A DNA stretch of 64,000 bases, from contig JBHJGZ010000002.1 of NCBI GenBank assembly GCA_050331295.1, positions 62,001 to 126,000 on the forward strand, given 5' to 3'. Below are positions 15,533 through 24,800 of this stretch, in pieces (positions within the stretch are counted from its first letter, which is position 1; each line of letters begins with the position of its first letter). The position numbers were made by a program, and so were the translations under genes. This DNA comes from Kuafuiihalomonas sp050331295 (lineage in GTDB: Bacteria; Myxococcota; Kuafuiibacteriia; Kuafuiibacteriales; Kuafuiibacteriaceae). The notes under the pieces are model-generated. The model saw nothing but the letters and a program-made list of their open reading frames with translations. It ran no database searches and was not told the origin of the DNA.

Positions 15533-17944
15533 TTAAGGACTCGTCACCGTCACGTCGTCGACGAACAGATCGACGGCGCTGGTCGCCGCACCGCCCGTGA
15601 TGGCCGCGACCTGAACCGTGATTCCGCCACTCACGTCCGCTCCCGCACCGATGGTGGTGACTTGATTGATCTCGACCCAGTCGTCGGTCGGGAAGAAGGG
15701 ACCGAAAGTCTGGGTCTCCGACGCCCCGCCTCCGTCCATCTCCGCAAAGAGCTCCACGAAAACAACGCCACCATCAACGGCCGATCCGCGAATGAACAAG
15801 CCGATGGAAACCTGATCTCCAGGTGCGACCTCGCCGATGCCGATGTTGGCATTCTTGATCACCGCATTCTGGGCCGGCGTGTTCACGACGATGTTGGCCG
15901 CAAACTGTCCGCCATTCGGATTCTGGTCGGTGATGGTGCAGGAGCCGTTGTCACAGAAGTTCGTCCATCCCATGAAGTCGCCGGTTTCGAAGTCGCCGTT
16001 CGTGGTGAGCTCATCGCCACTGCTACCACCGTTACCTCCGTTGCCGCTCCCGCTGCAGCCGGTCGGTCCGAAGGTGATGTTGTCGTAGAAGATGCTCGAG
16101 CCTTCGAAGTCCGATGCGGTGTTCCGGAAGCCAGCCTGCAGGATCTGCCCCTCGAGAGCGGGGTCGCTCAGGTCCACTGAGATTTCATAGGCAGCCCAGG
16201 TATCTGGAATGTTCGTCAGATCGACCTCCACGAAGTTGGTCTGCGAAAATCCGCTGTTCGGGTCGAGTGTCGTGATGAACGCCCGCGCCGTGGTGTCACC
16301 TTCGATGTTGCCCCGCTTCGCATCGAAGCTGAACGTGAAGGTTTGGCCGATGAACGATGCCGGGATCGGATTGATTTCCTGGAAGACGTTGACTTCGACG
16401 CGGTCGGTTCCGTTGCCGTGGCCTTGTGGGCTGCCCGTGGTCAGGTCACAGCAGTTGTAGTCGTTGAAGACGCTGAGCTGCTGCTCGCCTTGCGGCGCAT
16501 CGCCTTCGCCGGTGACGACCGCGGAGATGAAGGTGTCGCCGGGACTCACCGTAGCGTTCGGTGCCGGGTTGGGCCCAAAACTGAACAGGAAGTTCCCGAC
16601 CGCATCGAACACGTTGGCGAAAACCAGCCAGCCGTCGTCACCGAGGGCCGTGGCACTACTGGCGTCGAGCGACTCGAAGTCCTGTTCATACTCGCAGGCC
16701 ACCGGGCCTGTGGAGGTGCAGACACCCGCCTGGCAAGTACCGGCACCGCTGTCGCACTCGGTTCCGTCCGCAACGTTCGTGCTTTCGCAGGTCCCTTCCT
16801 CAGTACACATCTCGGCGGTGCACTCGTTTCCATCGTCTGGGCAGTCTTCGTCGACGGTGCAGGTCCCACCGCCGGCTTCCGACAAACAAGCTTCGACGTT
16901 GTCATAGAAGATGCCGGAGCCTTCGAAGTCCGACGCGGTGTTGCGGAAGCCAACCTGCAGGATCTGCCCCTCGAGAGCGGGGTCGCTGAGGTCCAATGAA
17001 ATCTCATAGCGAGCCCAGGTGTCCGGAATGCTGGTCACGTCGACCTCCACGAAGTTGGTCTGTGAGAATCCGCTGTTCGGGTCGAGTGTCGTGATGAACG
17101 CCCGCGCCGTGGTGGCGCCTTCGATGTTGCCCCGCTTCGCATCGAAGCTGAAGGTGAGCGTTTGGCCAATGAACGATGCCGGGATTGAGTTGATCTCCTG
17201 GAAGACGTTGACTTCGACGCGGTCGGTTCCGTTGCCGTGGCCCTGTGGGCTGCCCGTGGTCAGGTCACAGCAGTTGTAGTCGTTGAAGACGCTGAGTTGC
17301 TGCTCGCCTTGCGATGCATCGCCTTCGCCGGTGACCACCGCAGAGATGAAGGTGTCGTCGGGGCTCACCGTGGCATTCGGTGCCGGGTTGGGCCCAAAAC
17401 TGAACAGGAAGGTCCCACCCGCATCGAACACGTTTGCGAAGACCAGCCAGCCGTCGTCGCTGAGGGCCGTGGCACTGTTGGCGTCGAGTGACTCGAAATC
17501 CTGAGCGACCTCGCAAGAAGGACCTGGTTCCTCGGTGGTCACTGTCACCGTCGCTTCCGCGGTCTCGCCCGTGTTGACCTCGGTCGCGGTAATGGTAGCC
17601 GTTCCTTCCGATACGGCCGTCACCAGGCCGGCGTTCTCGCTGACGGTCGCAACGGTGTCGTCCGAGGTCGAGAACACGACGTCTTCCGTGAGCTCCATGT
17701 CGGGACCCATGTCGAACTGACCGGTGACCGTGAGCTGCTGAGTTGCGCCGATGCTGGTCAGGTCAAACGTTGCGGGTGTCACCGCGATGCCGGTGAGCAT
17801 CGGCATGTCGGTGGTGTCGGTCGTATCCGTGGTGTCGTCCGTGGTGTCGGTCGTGTCCGTGGTCGCGTCGGTCGTTTCGTCGTCTCCGCAGGCAGCGAAA
17901 ACGACGAGCGCCAGGGCCCAGGCCCACATGCTGTGTTTCTTCAT
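15533..17944 (-). CDS. large multi-domain lipoprotein with Ig-like and duplicated carbohydrate-binding-like modules
   Basis: Predicted 803-residue cell-surface lipoprotein. Lipobox 'VFAACG' (Cys19) is followed by a Thr/Asp linker (residues 22-46) and a BIG2-like Ig fold (about 50-137). Module A (about 144-352) and its near-identical copy module B (about 417-625) are joined by a Cys-rich EGF-like linker (about 361-410). A Gly/Ser linker and a third jelly-roll-like domain (about 645-803) resembling CBM4/CBM22-type modules complete the chain. No catalytic site was seen. Modules A and B end 'FRNTASDFEG' and 'IFYDN', typical of beta-sandwich carbohydrate-binding modules. Sited next to GH16, it is a good candidate for surface glucan capture. 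Unrelated adhesins could look similar. Confidence 0.75.
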   Translation of the reverse strand: MKKHSMWAWALALVVFAACGDDETTDATTDTTDTTDDTTDTTDTTDMPMLTGIAVTPATFDLTSIGATQQLTVTGQFDMGPDMELTEDVVFSTSDDTVATVSENAGLVTAVSEGTATITATEVNTGETAEATVTVTTEEPGPSCEVAQDFESLDANSATALSDDGWLVFANVFDAGGTFLFSFGPNPAPNATVSPDDTFISAVVTGEGDASQGEQQLSVFNDYNCCDLTTGSPQGHGNGTDRVEVNVFQEINSIPASFIGQTLTFSFDAKRGNIEGATTARAFITTLDPNSGFSQTNFVEVDVTSIPDTWARYEISLDLSDPALEGQILQVGFRNTASDFEGSGIFYDNVEACLSEAGGGTCTVDEDCPDDGNECTAEMCTEEGTCESTNVADGTECDSGAGTCQAGVCTSTGPVACEYEQDFESLDASSATALGDDGWLVFANVFDAVGNFLFSFGPNPAPNATVSPGDTFISAVVTGEGDAPQGEQQLSVFNDYNCCDLTTGSPQGHGNGTDRVEVNVFQEINPIPASFIGQTFTFSFDAKRGNIEGDTTARAFITTLDPNSGFSQTNFVEVDLTNIPDTWAAYEISVDLSDPALEGQILQAGFRNTASDFEGSSIFYDNITFGPTGCSGSGNGGNGGSSGDELTTNGDFETGDFMGWTNFCDNGSCTITDQNPNGGQFAANIVVNTPAQNAVIKNANIGIGEVAPGDQVSIGLFIRGSAVDGGVVFVELFAEMDGGGASETQTFGPFFPTDDWVEINQVTTIGAGADVSGGITVQVAAITGGAATSAVDLFVDDVTVTSP
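16079..16684 (-). repeat. intragenic repeat copy B (about 606 nt)
   Basis: Second copy of the duplicated module of the lipoprotein gene, residues 421-622. It lies in direct repeat with 16898-17503 at an offset of 819 nt. Only scattered substitutions separate the copies, and long blocks such as the one encoding 'NDYNCCDLTTGSPQGHG' are unchanged, so the duplication is recent or homogenised. Confidence 0.85.
16898..17503 (-). repeat. intragenic repeat copy A (about 606 nt)
   Basis: First copy of the duplicated module, residues 148-349, paired with 16079-16684. The Cys-rich linker of about 70 codons lies between the copies and is not duplicated. Confidence 0.85.
17807..17881 (-). repeat. low-complexity Thr-Thr-Asp codon repeat
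   Basis: Residues 22-46 of the lipoprotein are almost only Thr and Asp in TTD units, directly after the lipidated Cys and DD. It is a flexible acidic tether between membrane anchor and first domain, and the kind of tract that can change length by slippage. Confidence 0.7.
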
Positions 17945-18094
17945 CGTTCCTCCTCAGGTTGGGCTTGGTTGGGTTTCGGCCAGGCCCCGAGCGCCAGATC
18001 CAGTGTCGCTGGCAGGTTGTGGGAACCGCGGCAGGCGCGGTCCGAGTCAGTTACTTTCGACTCTCTGAATCGGGAGTCGAAGTGAGCGGCGAAA

Positions 18095-18928
18095 TTAGTT
18101 GCCACTTGTCCTGCGAAAGACCCGCACGTAGTCGACCTCCATCGTCTGTGGGAAGACGGTCGATTCGTCGGGATTTTGGCAAAAAGTACCTCCTACAGCG
18201 ACATTCAGGATAAGAAAGAAGGGTCCATCGAAGACCCAGTCGCCGCGGTTCTGAACCTCGCTCGCGCGAAGGACCTGATAGATGACGTCGTCGACGTACC
18301 AGGCGATCCGAGCAGGATCCCATTCCACCGCAAAAACGTGAAAATCCTCATTGAAGGCTGGGAGGTCATCTTCCTTCCGGAAGATCTGTGAGAGTGCGTT
18401 GCCGCCCGAAAAGCCGGGTCCGTGCAAGCTTCCATGCACGATCTGAGGCTCCTGGCCGCAGTATTCCATGATGTCGATCTCGCCTACGAAAGGCCAATCG
18501 GTTTCCGGGAAGTCCGCTCCGAGCATCCAGAACGCAGGCCATATGCCCCGACCGGTGGGGAGCTTGATGCGGGCCTCGATCCGCCCGTACTGAACCTCCA
18601 ACAGGTCGTTGGTCAGCATCCGAGCCGAGGTGAAGCCGTTGTTCCCGAATGGCTCCTGGCGAGCCACGATCTCCAAGATCCCTTCACCGTTGACGCGGGC
18701 GTTGGCGGTGCGGGGCGTATTGAATTCGAGCTGATTGTTTCCAAAACCCCCGCCGCCAACGTCGAAATCCCATGTACTCGAATCCGGTGAGGTCATGGCT
18801 GGCCCATCGAATTCGTCCTCGAAGACGAGTTCGAACTGGGCGGGCGGTGGGGTCACGGAATCGTCTTCATCTCCGCAGGCCAGGCCCACCAAGATGATGA
18901 CGTACGGGGTCCATTTAAAAATATTCAT
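18095..18928 (-). CDS. GH16 laminarinase (endo-beta-1,3-glucanase) lipoprotein
   Basis: Predicted 277-residue endo-glucanase. A signal peptide with lipobox 'GLAC' (Cys18) is followed by a single GH16 jelly-roll. The catalytic motif is 'GEIDIMEY' with nucleophile Glu150, Asp152 and acid/base Glu155; the EIDIME form is typical of the laminarinase subfamily. 'GIWPAFWML' and 'HVFAVEWDPARIAWYVDD' are further GH16 signatures. The enzyme cuts internal beta-1,3 bonds of laminarin-type glucans, probably at the outer surface. Start: ATG at 18928, overlapping the ROK stop (ATGA), so it is coupled to the regulator gene. The frame is open upstream but without a signal sequence. Confidence 0.93.
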   Translation of the reverse strand: MNIFKWTPYVIILVGLACGDEDDSVTPPPAQFELVFEDEFDGPAMTSPDSSTWDFDVGGGGFGNNQLEFNTPRTANARVNGEGILEIVARQEPFGNNGFTSARMLTNDLLEVQYGRIEARIKLPTGRGIWPAFWMLGADFPETDWPFVGEIDIMEYCGQEPQIVHGSLHGPGFSGGNALSQIFRKEDDLPAFNEDFHVFAVEWDPARIAWYVDDVIYQVLRASEVQNRGDWVFDGPFFLILNVAVGGTFCQNPDESTVFPQTMEVDYVRVFRRTSGN

Positions 18929-20172
18929 GCGGCTGATGTCTCCTTTGAAAAGAGCGATATCTGACTTCCTTCGAGCGCAGCTTCGAGAACGAGGCAGGCT
19001 GCTCCGAGGCTGACTCCATGATCCAGCTCGGAGAGAACGACGGTGGTCTCCGAAACGGCAGGGGATAGGGCGCGCTGGGCGAGGGAGTCTCGGAGCGGAT
19101 TGAGGAGGTAGTCTCCAGCTTCGGTGAGACGTCCGCCGAGGACGACCTTCTCCAGATTGAGAAGATTCAAAACGTTGGCGATGCCGATCCCCAGAGTGCT
19201 TCCCGCGTAGGCAACGACCTCGCAGGCGAGAGGGTCGCGAAGCTTTGCAGCCTCCACCAAATGGGCGACCGTGAGTTCTTGCTGCCAAATGATGCTGTCC
19301 GGGTATCGAGCCCGACGGATCCGGCATCGTTCGAGAAGAGGTGGGGTTCCGATCATCACGTTCAAGCAGCCATTGAGGCCACAGATGCAGGGCGGTCCGG
19401 CGGAATCGATGGACATGTGTCCGAGCTCCCCTGCGAATCCTCGGTGGCCGCTGAAGAAGCGGTCATCCAAGAGGAACCCACAGCCGATACCGGTCGCGAC
19501 CTTCACGAAGGCCGCATTGGCCACGCCGCGAGCCGCTCCCCATCGAGCTTCCGCGCGGATGCCGGCGTTGGCATCGTTCTCCGCGACGACCGGCACCCGG
19601 TAGCGGTGCACGATGGCTTCGTCGATCTCGACCCCTTCCCAGGCCGGCATCACGAGCGGGAGGATCCGACTGCTGCCTGCCTGAACCGGCGACGGGAGCG
19701 CCAGACCGATCCCGAGCAGAGGTGGAAGGTCGTGGCCCATCGAGGAGAGCGCTTCGTCGATCATGCGCTCCACCAAGACTTGGGTTCCTTTCGGATCCTC
19801 GCGGGTGGGAAAGATCTGCGAGCGATGGTGGAGCGTCTCGCCCCGCAAGTTGACCAGCGCGCAGCTCACATGGCCGCCGCCGATTTCCACTCCAACCATC
19901 ACCCGGGCGTTGGCCTGAAGTTCGAGCATGATCGGGCGTCGCCCGCCGCGAGATGCTCCCGGTCGAGTCTCGCGAACCAATCCGTAATCGATGAGCTCGC
20001 CGACGATTGCGGAGACGGTGGACCGACTGAACCCGGTGACGCGGGCCACCTCGGCCCGGGAGACCGCGTCTTCACGCCAGATCTCCCGCAGGACGGTGTG
20101 CCGGTGGCTCGACCGGACGGCATGGGAGTCGATCACCGCATGGGCGGGGGTCGTGGGTTCGAGTCGAAGCAT
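18925..20172 (-). CDS. ROK-family transcriptional repressor
   Basis: Predicted 415-residue sugar-responsive regulator. An N-terminal winged helix-turn-helix (about residues 20-80, 'VSRAEVARVTGFSRSTVSAIV', read as A-R-V-T-G-x-S-x-S-T-V) is fused to an actin-like ROK sugar-kinase domain. The domain has 'GVEIGGG', 'AENDANAG' and the zinc motif 'CICGLNGCLN'. ROK repressors of this layout (NagC, XylR, Mlc types) release DNA when a sugar binds. The gene is divergent from the GH1 gene and overlaps GH16 by 4 nt, so it sits at the hub of the glucan locus. ATG at 20172 is preferred over the longer frame to 20265. Confidence 0.9.
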   Translation of the reverse strand: MLRLEPTTPAHAVIDSHAVRSSHRHTVLREIWREDAVSRAEVARVTGFSRSTVSAIVGELIDYGLVRETRPGASRGGRRPIMLELQANARVMVGVEIGGGHVSCALVNLRGETLHHRSQIFPTREDPKGTQVLVERMIDEALSSMGHDLPPLLGIGLALPSPVQAGSSRILPLVMPAWEGVEIDEAIVHRYRVPVVAENDANAGIRAEARWGAARGVANAAFVKVATGIGCGFLLDDRFFSGHRGFAGELGHMSIDSAGPPCICGLNGCLNVMIGTPPLLERCRIRRARYPDSIIWQQELTVAHLVEAAKLRDPLACEVVAYAGSTLGIGIANVLNLLNLEKVVLGGRLTEAGDYLLNPLRDSLAQRALSPAVSETTVVLSELDHGVSLGAACLVLEAALEGSQISLFSKETSAA

Positions 20173-20249
20173 TGTTCGAGACCGAAACAAAGTTACCCTT
20201 CTCTGATTTCCATCGTCAATCCCGACGGTATGTAACATCTCGAAACTGT

Positions 20250-20264
20250 TGACGCTCAGCGTCA
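20250..20264. promoter_or_regulatory. candidate ROK operator in divergent promoter region
   Basis: Perfect 15-bp inverted repeat, TGACGCT-C-AGCGTCA, in the 255-nt region between the divergent ROK and GH1 genes. The TTGACG at 20249-20254 could serve as a plus-strand -35 box, so binding would block it. Position and symmetry suit an operator; the assignment to ROK is inference. Confidence 0.5.
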
Positions 20265-20427
20265 TTCGATGACCAGAAAAACGAGGGGGTACCTTGATTT
20301 TCGAACACGGGCACCTTACTTCGTTCGATACACAAACAAACTATGGAGCGCCTGATCACATTCGCCACGCGTTGCCACGCTGGAATCCGGACAATCGACG
20401 GGGTTCACACCGGACGAAAGGGCCTTC

Positions 20428-21804
20428 GTGCGGCTTGAGTTCCCCGAATCGTTCCTGTGGGGAACGGCCACGTCGGCGTTTCAAGTCGAGGGAGCAACCC
20501 AAGCAGACGGTCGAGGTGAGTCCATCTGGGACCGCTTCTGCAAGGTACCCGGCGCCATTGCCGATCAAAGCGACGGGTCTGTGGCCTGCGACCACTATCA
20601 CCGTTCCCGCGAGGACATCGCGCTGATGAAGTCGTTGGGCCTGCGGGCCTACCGCTTTTCCATCGCTTGGCCCCGGATTCTACCCAATGGACTTGGGGTG
20701 CGGAACGAAGCGGGTCTCGCTTTCTACGATCGCTTGGTCGACGACCTGCTGGCCGCCGGGATCAGGCCCGTGGCCACCTTGTATCATTGGGACCTTCCTC
20801 AAGCGCTCCAGGATCGCGGCGGCTGGCCGAGCCGGGATACCGCGAAAGCGTACGTCGACTACGCGGGACTCGTTGCCTCCAGACTCGGCGACAGGGTGGA
20901 CCTTTGGATCACTCAAAACGAGCCGTGGTGCATTGCGACTCTAGGGTATGCGGAAGGCCAACATGCCCCGGGCGGCAAAGATCCGGCCGGTTCTCTTGCC
21001 GCGGCTCATCACGTTCTACTTGGACACGGCTGGGCCATCTCGGCCCTGCGGAGCGAGCTGCCCTCCCAGGCTCGAGTGGGGATAGCGCTGAATTTGACGC
21101 CGGCCTATCCAGCGTCCCCGAGCGAAGCGGACCGAGAAGCTGCCCGGGCCTTCGATGGCTTGTTCAATCGTTGGTATCTCGACCCGCTTTATCGAGGCAG
21201 ATATCCCGAAGACGTGGTCGAAGACTACCGGCGGTCGGGCGTGCTCGAGTCGGGATCGCTGGCGTTTGTCGAAAGCGACGACCTCGAGGCGATAAAGACC
21301 CGAACCGATTTCCTCGGCATCAATTACTACTCGCGTGTCATCAGTCGATCCGAAGATGTCGCGGAATCCGAGAATGCTCCGCGCGAAGTACTCGAGCCTG
21401 CGGATGCAGACCGGACCGATATGGGGTGGGAGGTCTTTCCAAAAGGGCTCACCGACCTACTCTTGAGGGTACATACGGAATATCAGCCTGGATCGATCTA
21501 TATCACCGAGAACGGATGCGCGTATTCGACCGCCCCCGATGAGCAAGGGGTCGTCAAAGACACGAAGCGCATCGAGTTTCTGGAGAAGCACCTCACCGCG
21601 ATTCACCACGCCCTTACGCTCGGTGTTCCGGTAGAGGGGTACTTCGTGTGGTCGATTCTCGATAACTTCGAGTGGTCACACGGCTACACAAAACGGTTCG
21701 GCCTCACCTGGGTCGATTACGCAACCCAAGAGCGCATCCTGAAGCAGAGCGCCCATCGCTACGCGCAAGTGATCGCCGACGGGAGCATCGAGGTTCGCCC
21801 ATGA
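20428..21804 (+). CDS. GH1 beta-glucosidase
   Basis: Predicted 458-residue cytoplasmic exo-enzyme that releases glucose from beta-linked oligosaccharides. It has the full GH1 set: 'FLWGTATSAFQVEGA' at the N-terminus, acid/base Glu165 in 'TQNEPW', 'LGINYYSR', nucleophile Glu361 in 'YITENGCAY', and 'EGYFVWSILDNFEWSHGY' near the C-terminus (aglycone and glycone site). There is no signal peptide, so its substrates must be imported. The start is GTG at 20428, about 255 nt from the divergent ROK gene. The stop overlaps the start of the next gene (ATGA), making it the first gene of the right arm of the locus. Confidence 0.95.
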   Translation: MRLEFPESFLWGTATSAFQVEGATQADGRGESIWDRFCKVPGAIADQSDGSVACDHYHRSREDIALMKSLGLRAYRFSIAWPRILPNGLGVRNEAGLAFYDRLVDDLLAAGIRPVATLYHWDLPQALQDRGGWPSRDTAKAYVDYAGLVASRLGDRVDLWITQNEPWCIATLGYAEGQHAPGGKDPAGSLAAAHHVLLGHGWAISALRSELPSQARVGIALNLTPAYPASPSEADREAARAFDGLFNRWYLDPLYRGRYPEDVVEDYRRSGVLESGSLAFVESDDLEAIKTRTDFLGINYYSRVISRSEDVAESENAPREVLEPADADRTDMGWEVFPKGLTDLLLRVHTEYQPGSIYITENGCAYSTAPDEQGVVKDTKRIEFLEKHLTAIHHALTLGVPVEGYFVWSILDNFEWSHGYTKRFGLTWVDYATQERILKQSAHRYAQVIADGSIEVRP

Positions 21805-24800
21805 GGACTTCCAGAATTGGGACATGGATACCACTGATCATCCTGCTGGCCTCCGCGAGAGCCGAAGCCCAATATGGTCCGGCTCCGCCCGGCGCTCCAC
21901 CGCCGGAGCCGATACCGCTGCCCGTCCCCCAGCCGGGACCATACGAAAGGCAGGTGCCACCAGAAGTGCTGGAACTGAAGGCGCCGAAGGACACCAGTCG
22001 AAAGGTGGAGCCACCCACCCGAACTCGAGAAGGTCCCAACCACGTCACGGTCTATCGAGATGACCTAGGGTTCAAGCTTCAAGTCGATGGCAAAGACATC
22101 ATGGTCTTTGGGATGAACTGGGAGTACCAACCCATCGGTACAAATTATAACTACAATTTTTGGGACAAATCGGACGAGTTCATTCGTAATGCCCTCGATC
22201 CGGAGATGAGGCTCCTCAAAGAGATGGGGATCAACGTGGTCCGGCAGTACGTCGGCGTCCCCTCTCGATGGATTCGATATATATACGAAACCTATGGAAT
22301 CTACACCGTTTTGAATCATCCGATGGGGCGGTATGGAAATTTCATCGATGGTTCGTACGTCAGCCCGATCAACTACCAGAATCCAAGACATCGGGAGGTT
22401 CTCAAGGAGGAAATTCTTCAGATGGTGGAGGAGTTCAAAGGCACCCCGGGTCTTTTGTTCTGGTTGCTCGGCAACGAAAACAACTACGGTCTGTTTTGGG
22501 CATCGGCCGAAGTTGAGGCGCTTCCACTCGAGCAGCAAGGAGAGGCGCGTGCTCAGTACCTGTATTCCTTGTTCGGAGAGATCACGGAGGCCATTCAGGA
22601 GGTGGATACGAACCACCCGGTGGCCATCGCCAACGGAGATCTTCAGTTCATCGACCTCATCGCTGAGTACTGTCCTACGCTGGACATCTTGGGAGCCAAC
22701 GTCTACCGAGGCCTCAGCTCACGAGACCTCTTCGACGTAGTGTCGGAGAAGCTGGACGTCCCGTTCGTCTATACCGAGTTTGGGTCCGACGCGTACAACG
22801 CCAGAACCAATGAAGAGGATGACGTAGCGCAGGCCCGCTACCTCCGGTCCCTCTGGCAAGAAATCTATGAGCACGCCTACGGACAAGGAAGAGCGCAGAA
22901 CGCCATCGGCGGGATGATCTTCCAATGGAGCGACGGCTGGTGGAAAACCGGACAGACAGTCAATCTCGATGTCCATGATACGACCGCTTCGTGGCCCAAC
23001 TCGGCTTACGAGTTCGACTACGTAGAGGGCGAGAACAACATGAACGAGGAATGGTTCGGGATCACCGCCAAGGGCCAACCGGATGAAGATGGCTACTATG
23101 ATGTCTACCCGCGGACGTCTTACTATCTTCTGAAAGAAGGCTTCAAACTGGACCCGTACAAGATGTCTTCGGTCGCAGAAACGCGTGATGCTTGGAGCCG
23201 GCTCGATCCTGACGATTATGCCCAAAATTACGAGGTGAGCCGAATCGGTCGGTTCATGAAGGAGTTTCAGGTGGTTCAAACGGTGGGACTGCGAATGGAG
23301 TTCTCCACCTTTGTCACCGATGGGAAAGGCCTCGTTGATGAAATTCAGAACGCCGACTTCGAATTCGTGCCGACCACATTCAACGAACCACAGTTCGACC
23401 ACCTCGAGTCTTTTTACTTCGATCTCGGCGTGCAGCCGACCAGCAACGTATCAGGGCGCCTTTCCATCAACGCCCTCGGCAACATTCCCCTCAACCCGAT
23501 CAATCCCATCTTTTACGAGAATCGAGGGGCCGAAGACCCGGACGAGCTCGACCGTTTCCAGGTCTATCAAGCCGAGTTCGAATGGGACAGCAGCTACTTC
23601 AACCTGGAAGGCTTCTTTCGAACGTCACACTACCACTGGGGCTACGAAGGCGACTTTTTCGGCATCTATCGGGAAGCGAATCACCCCTCCATTCCGTTCA
23701 TCTTCGTGGAAGGCGTCGATACATTCAATGCCGACGCACCGAATGGGGTAGTCTTCACCGGCAAGAAAATCTTCGATGGCTTCAAGGTGGCGGTCGGACC
23801 AGAACTGTACTGGGGCGCAAACCCCGGCGTGTTCGTGAAGTACTACAAGAGATTCGGGTTCTTGGGTGGAAAGCTGGGTGTCGGCGCCGTGCACCAGGAA
23901 GACTTTGCTCAGCAGCTGACCAACGCCGGGACCAGCTCGGTCATTCCGCTCCCCCAGACACGCAAGAGTACTCTGTCCTTCGAGTATGACTACGGCAGCT
24001 GGGACATCAAAGTCGGAGGTATCATTGCCGGAACGGACCGCCTGGGCCGTGATTTCACGGTGGTCCGAGACGCCGAAGGCCCTGGGAACGGGTTCGCCGA
24101 CAGCGGGCTCGACGTGTTCGACGATACCATCAAGTTCGTGGACACCCTCGGGGCGAAAGCCAAGATCGTCTACGCCGGTGCGCCGGTCGGCTTCTACGTC
24201 CACGGTGCCTACAAGGGCCTGGTCGCGGATGGTTTCGGAGACAATACCGATACGCTCGGATTGGGTGAGTCGGGGACGAGCTGGGGAGGCTGGACATTGG
24301 AAGAAGTCGGCCAAGGGAATCATTGGTCGGTCGGCGGTGGCTTAACCTATCGGTTCAGGAACATCACCATTGCGCCCAACGTGCTCTACCAGCTTCCACT
24401 GGAGGGGCCGATCCCCACGCTCGATACTTTGGTGGACCAGGATGCGGGAAACGTGTTCAGCGGACTCACGCCTCGGAACCAGCTCGATGACCCGTTCTGG
24501 GTGCGAGACAATCGGGAGATGCTCGGAGGTGAACTGATGATCGCCTTTGATCCGACTCCGGCGACTTGGCTGTGGACCTGGGATGCGGATAAACGAGAAA
24601 ATGCGAAGGTCGCAGGGCAACTCAACTTCATCTATCGACATCTACCGACGTCGCAGGATTCAGGCGTAAGTGTGCTTCCAGATGGGGTGCCGTTCGCGTT
24701 CGGGGGTGCGCCTCCGGCTCAGGACCTTTTCGAGATCAGGGCCAAGATCATCAGCGTTCCCGGACCCGATCTTCGCATGGTGGCGACGATGTACGGGGGG

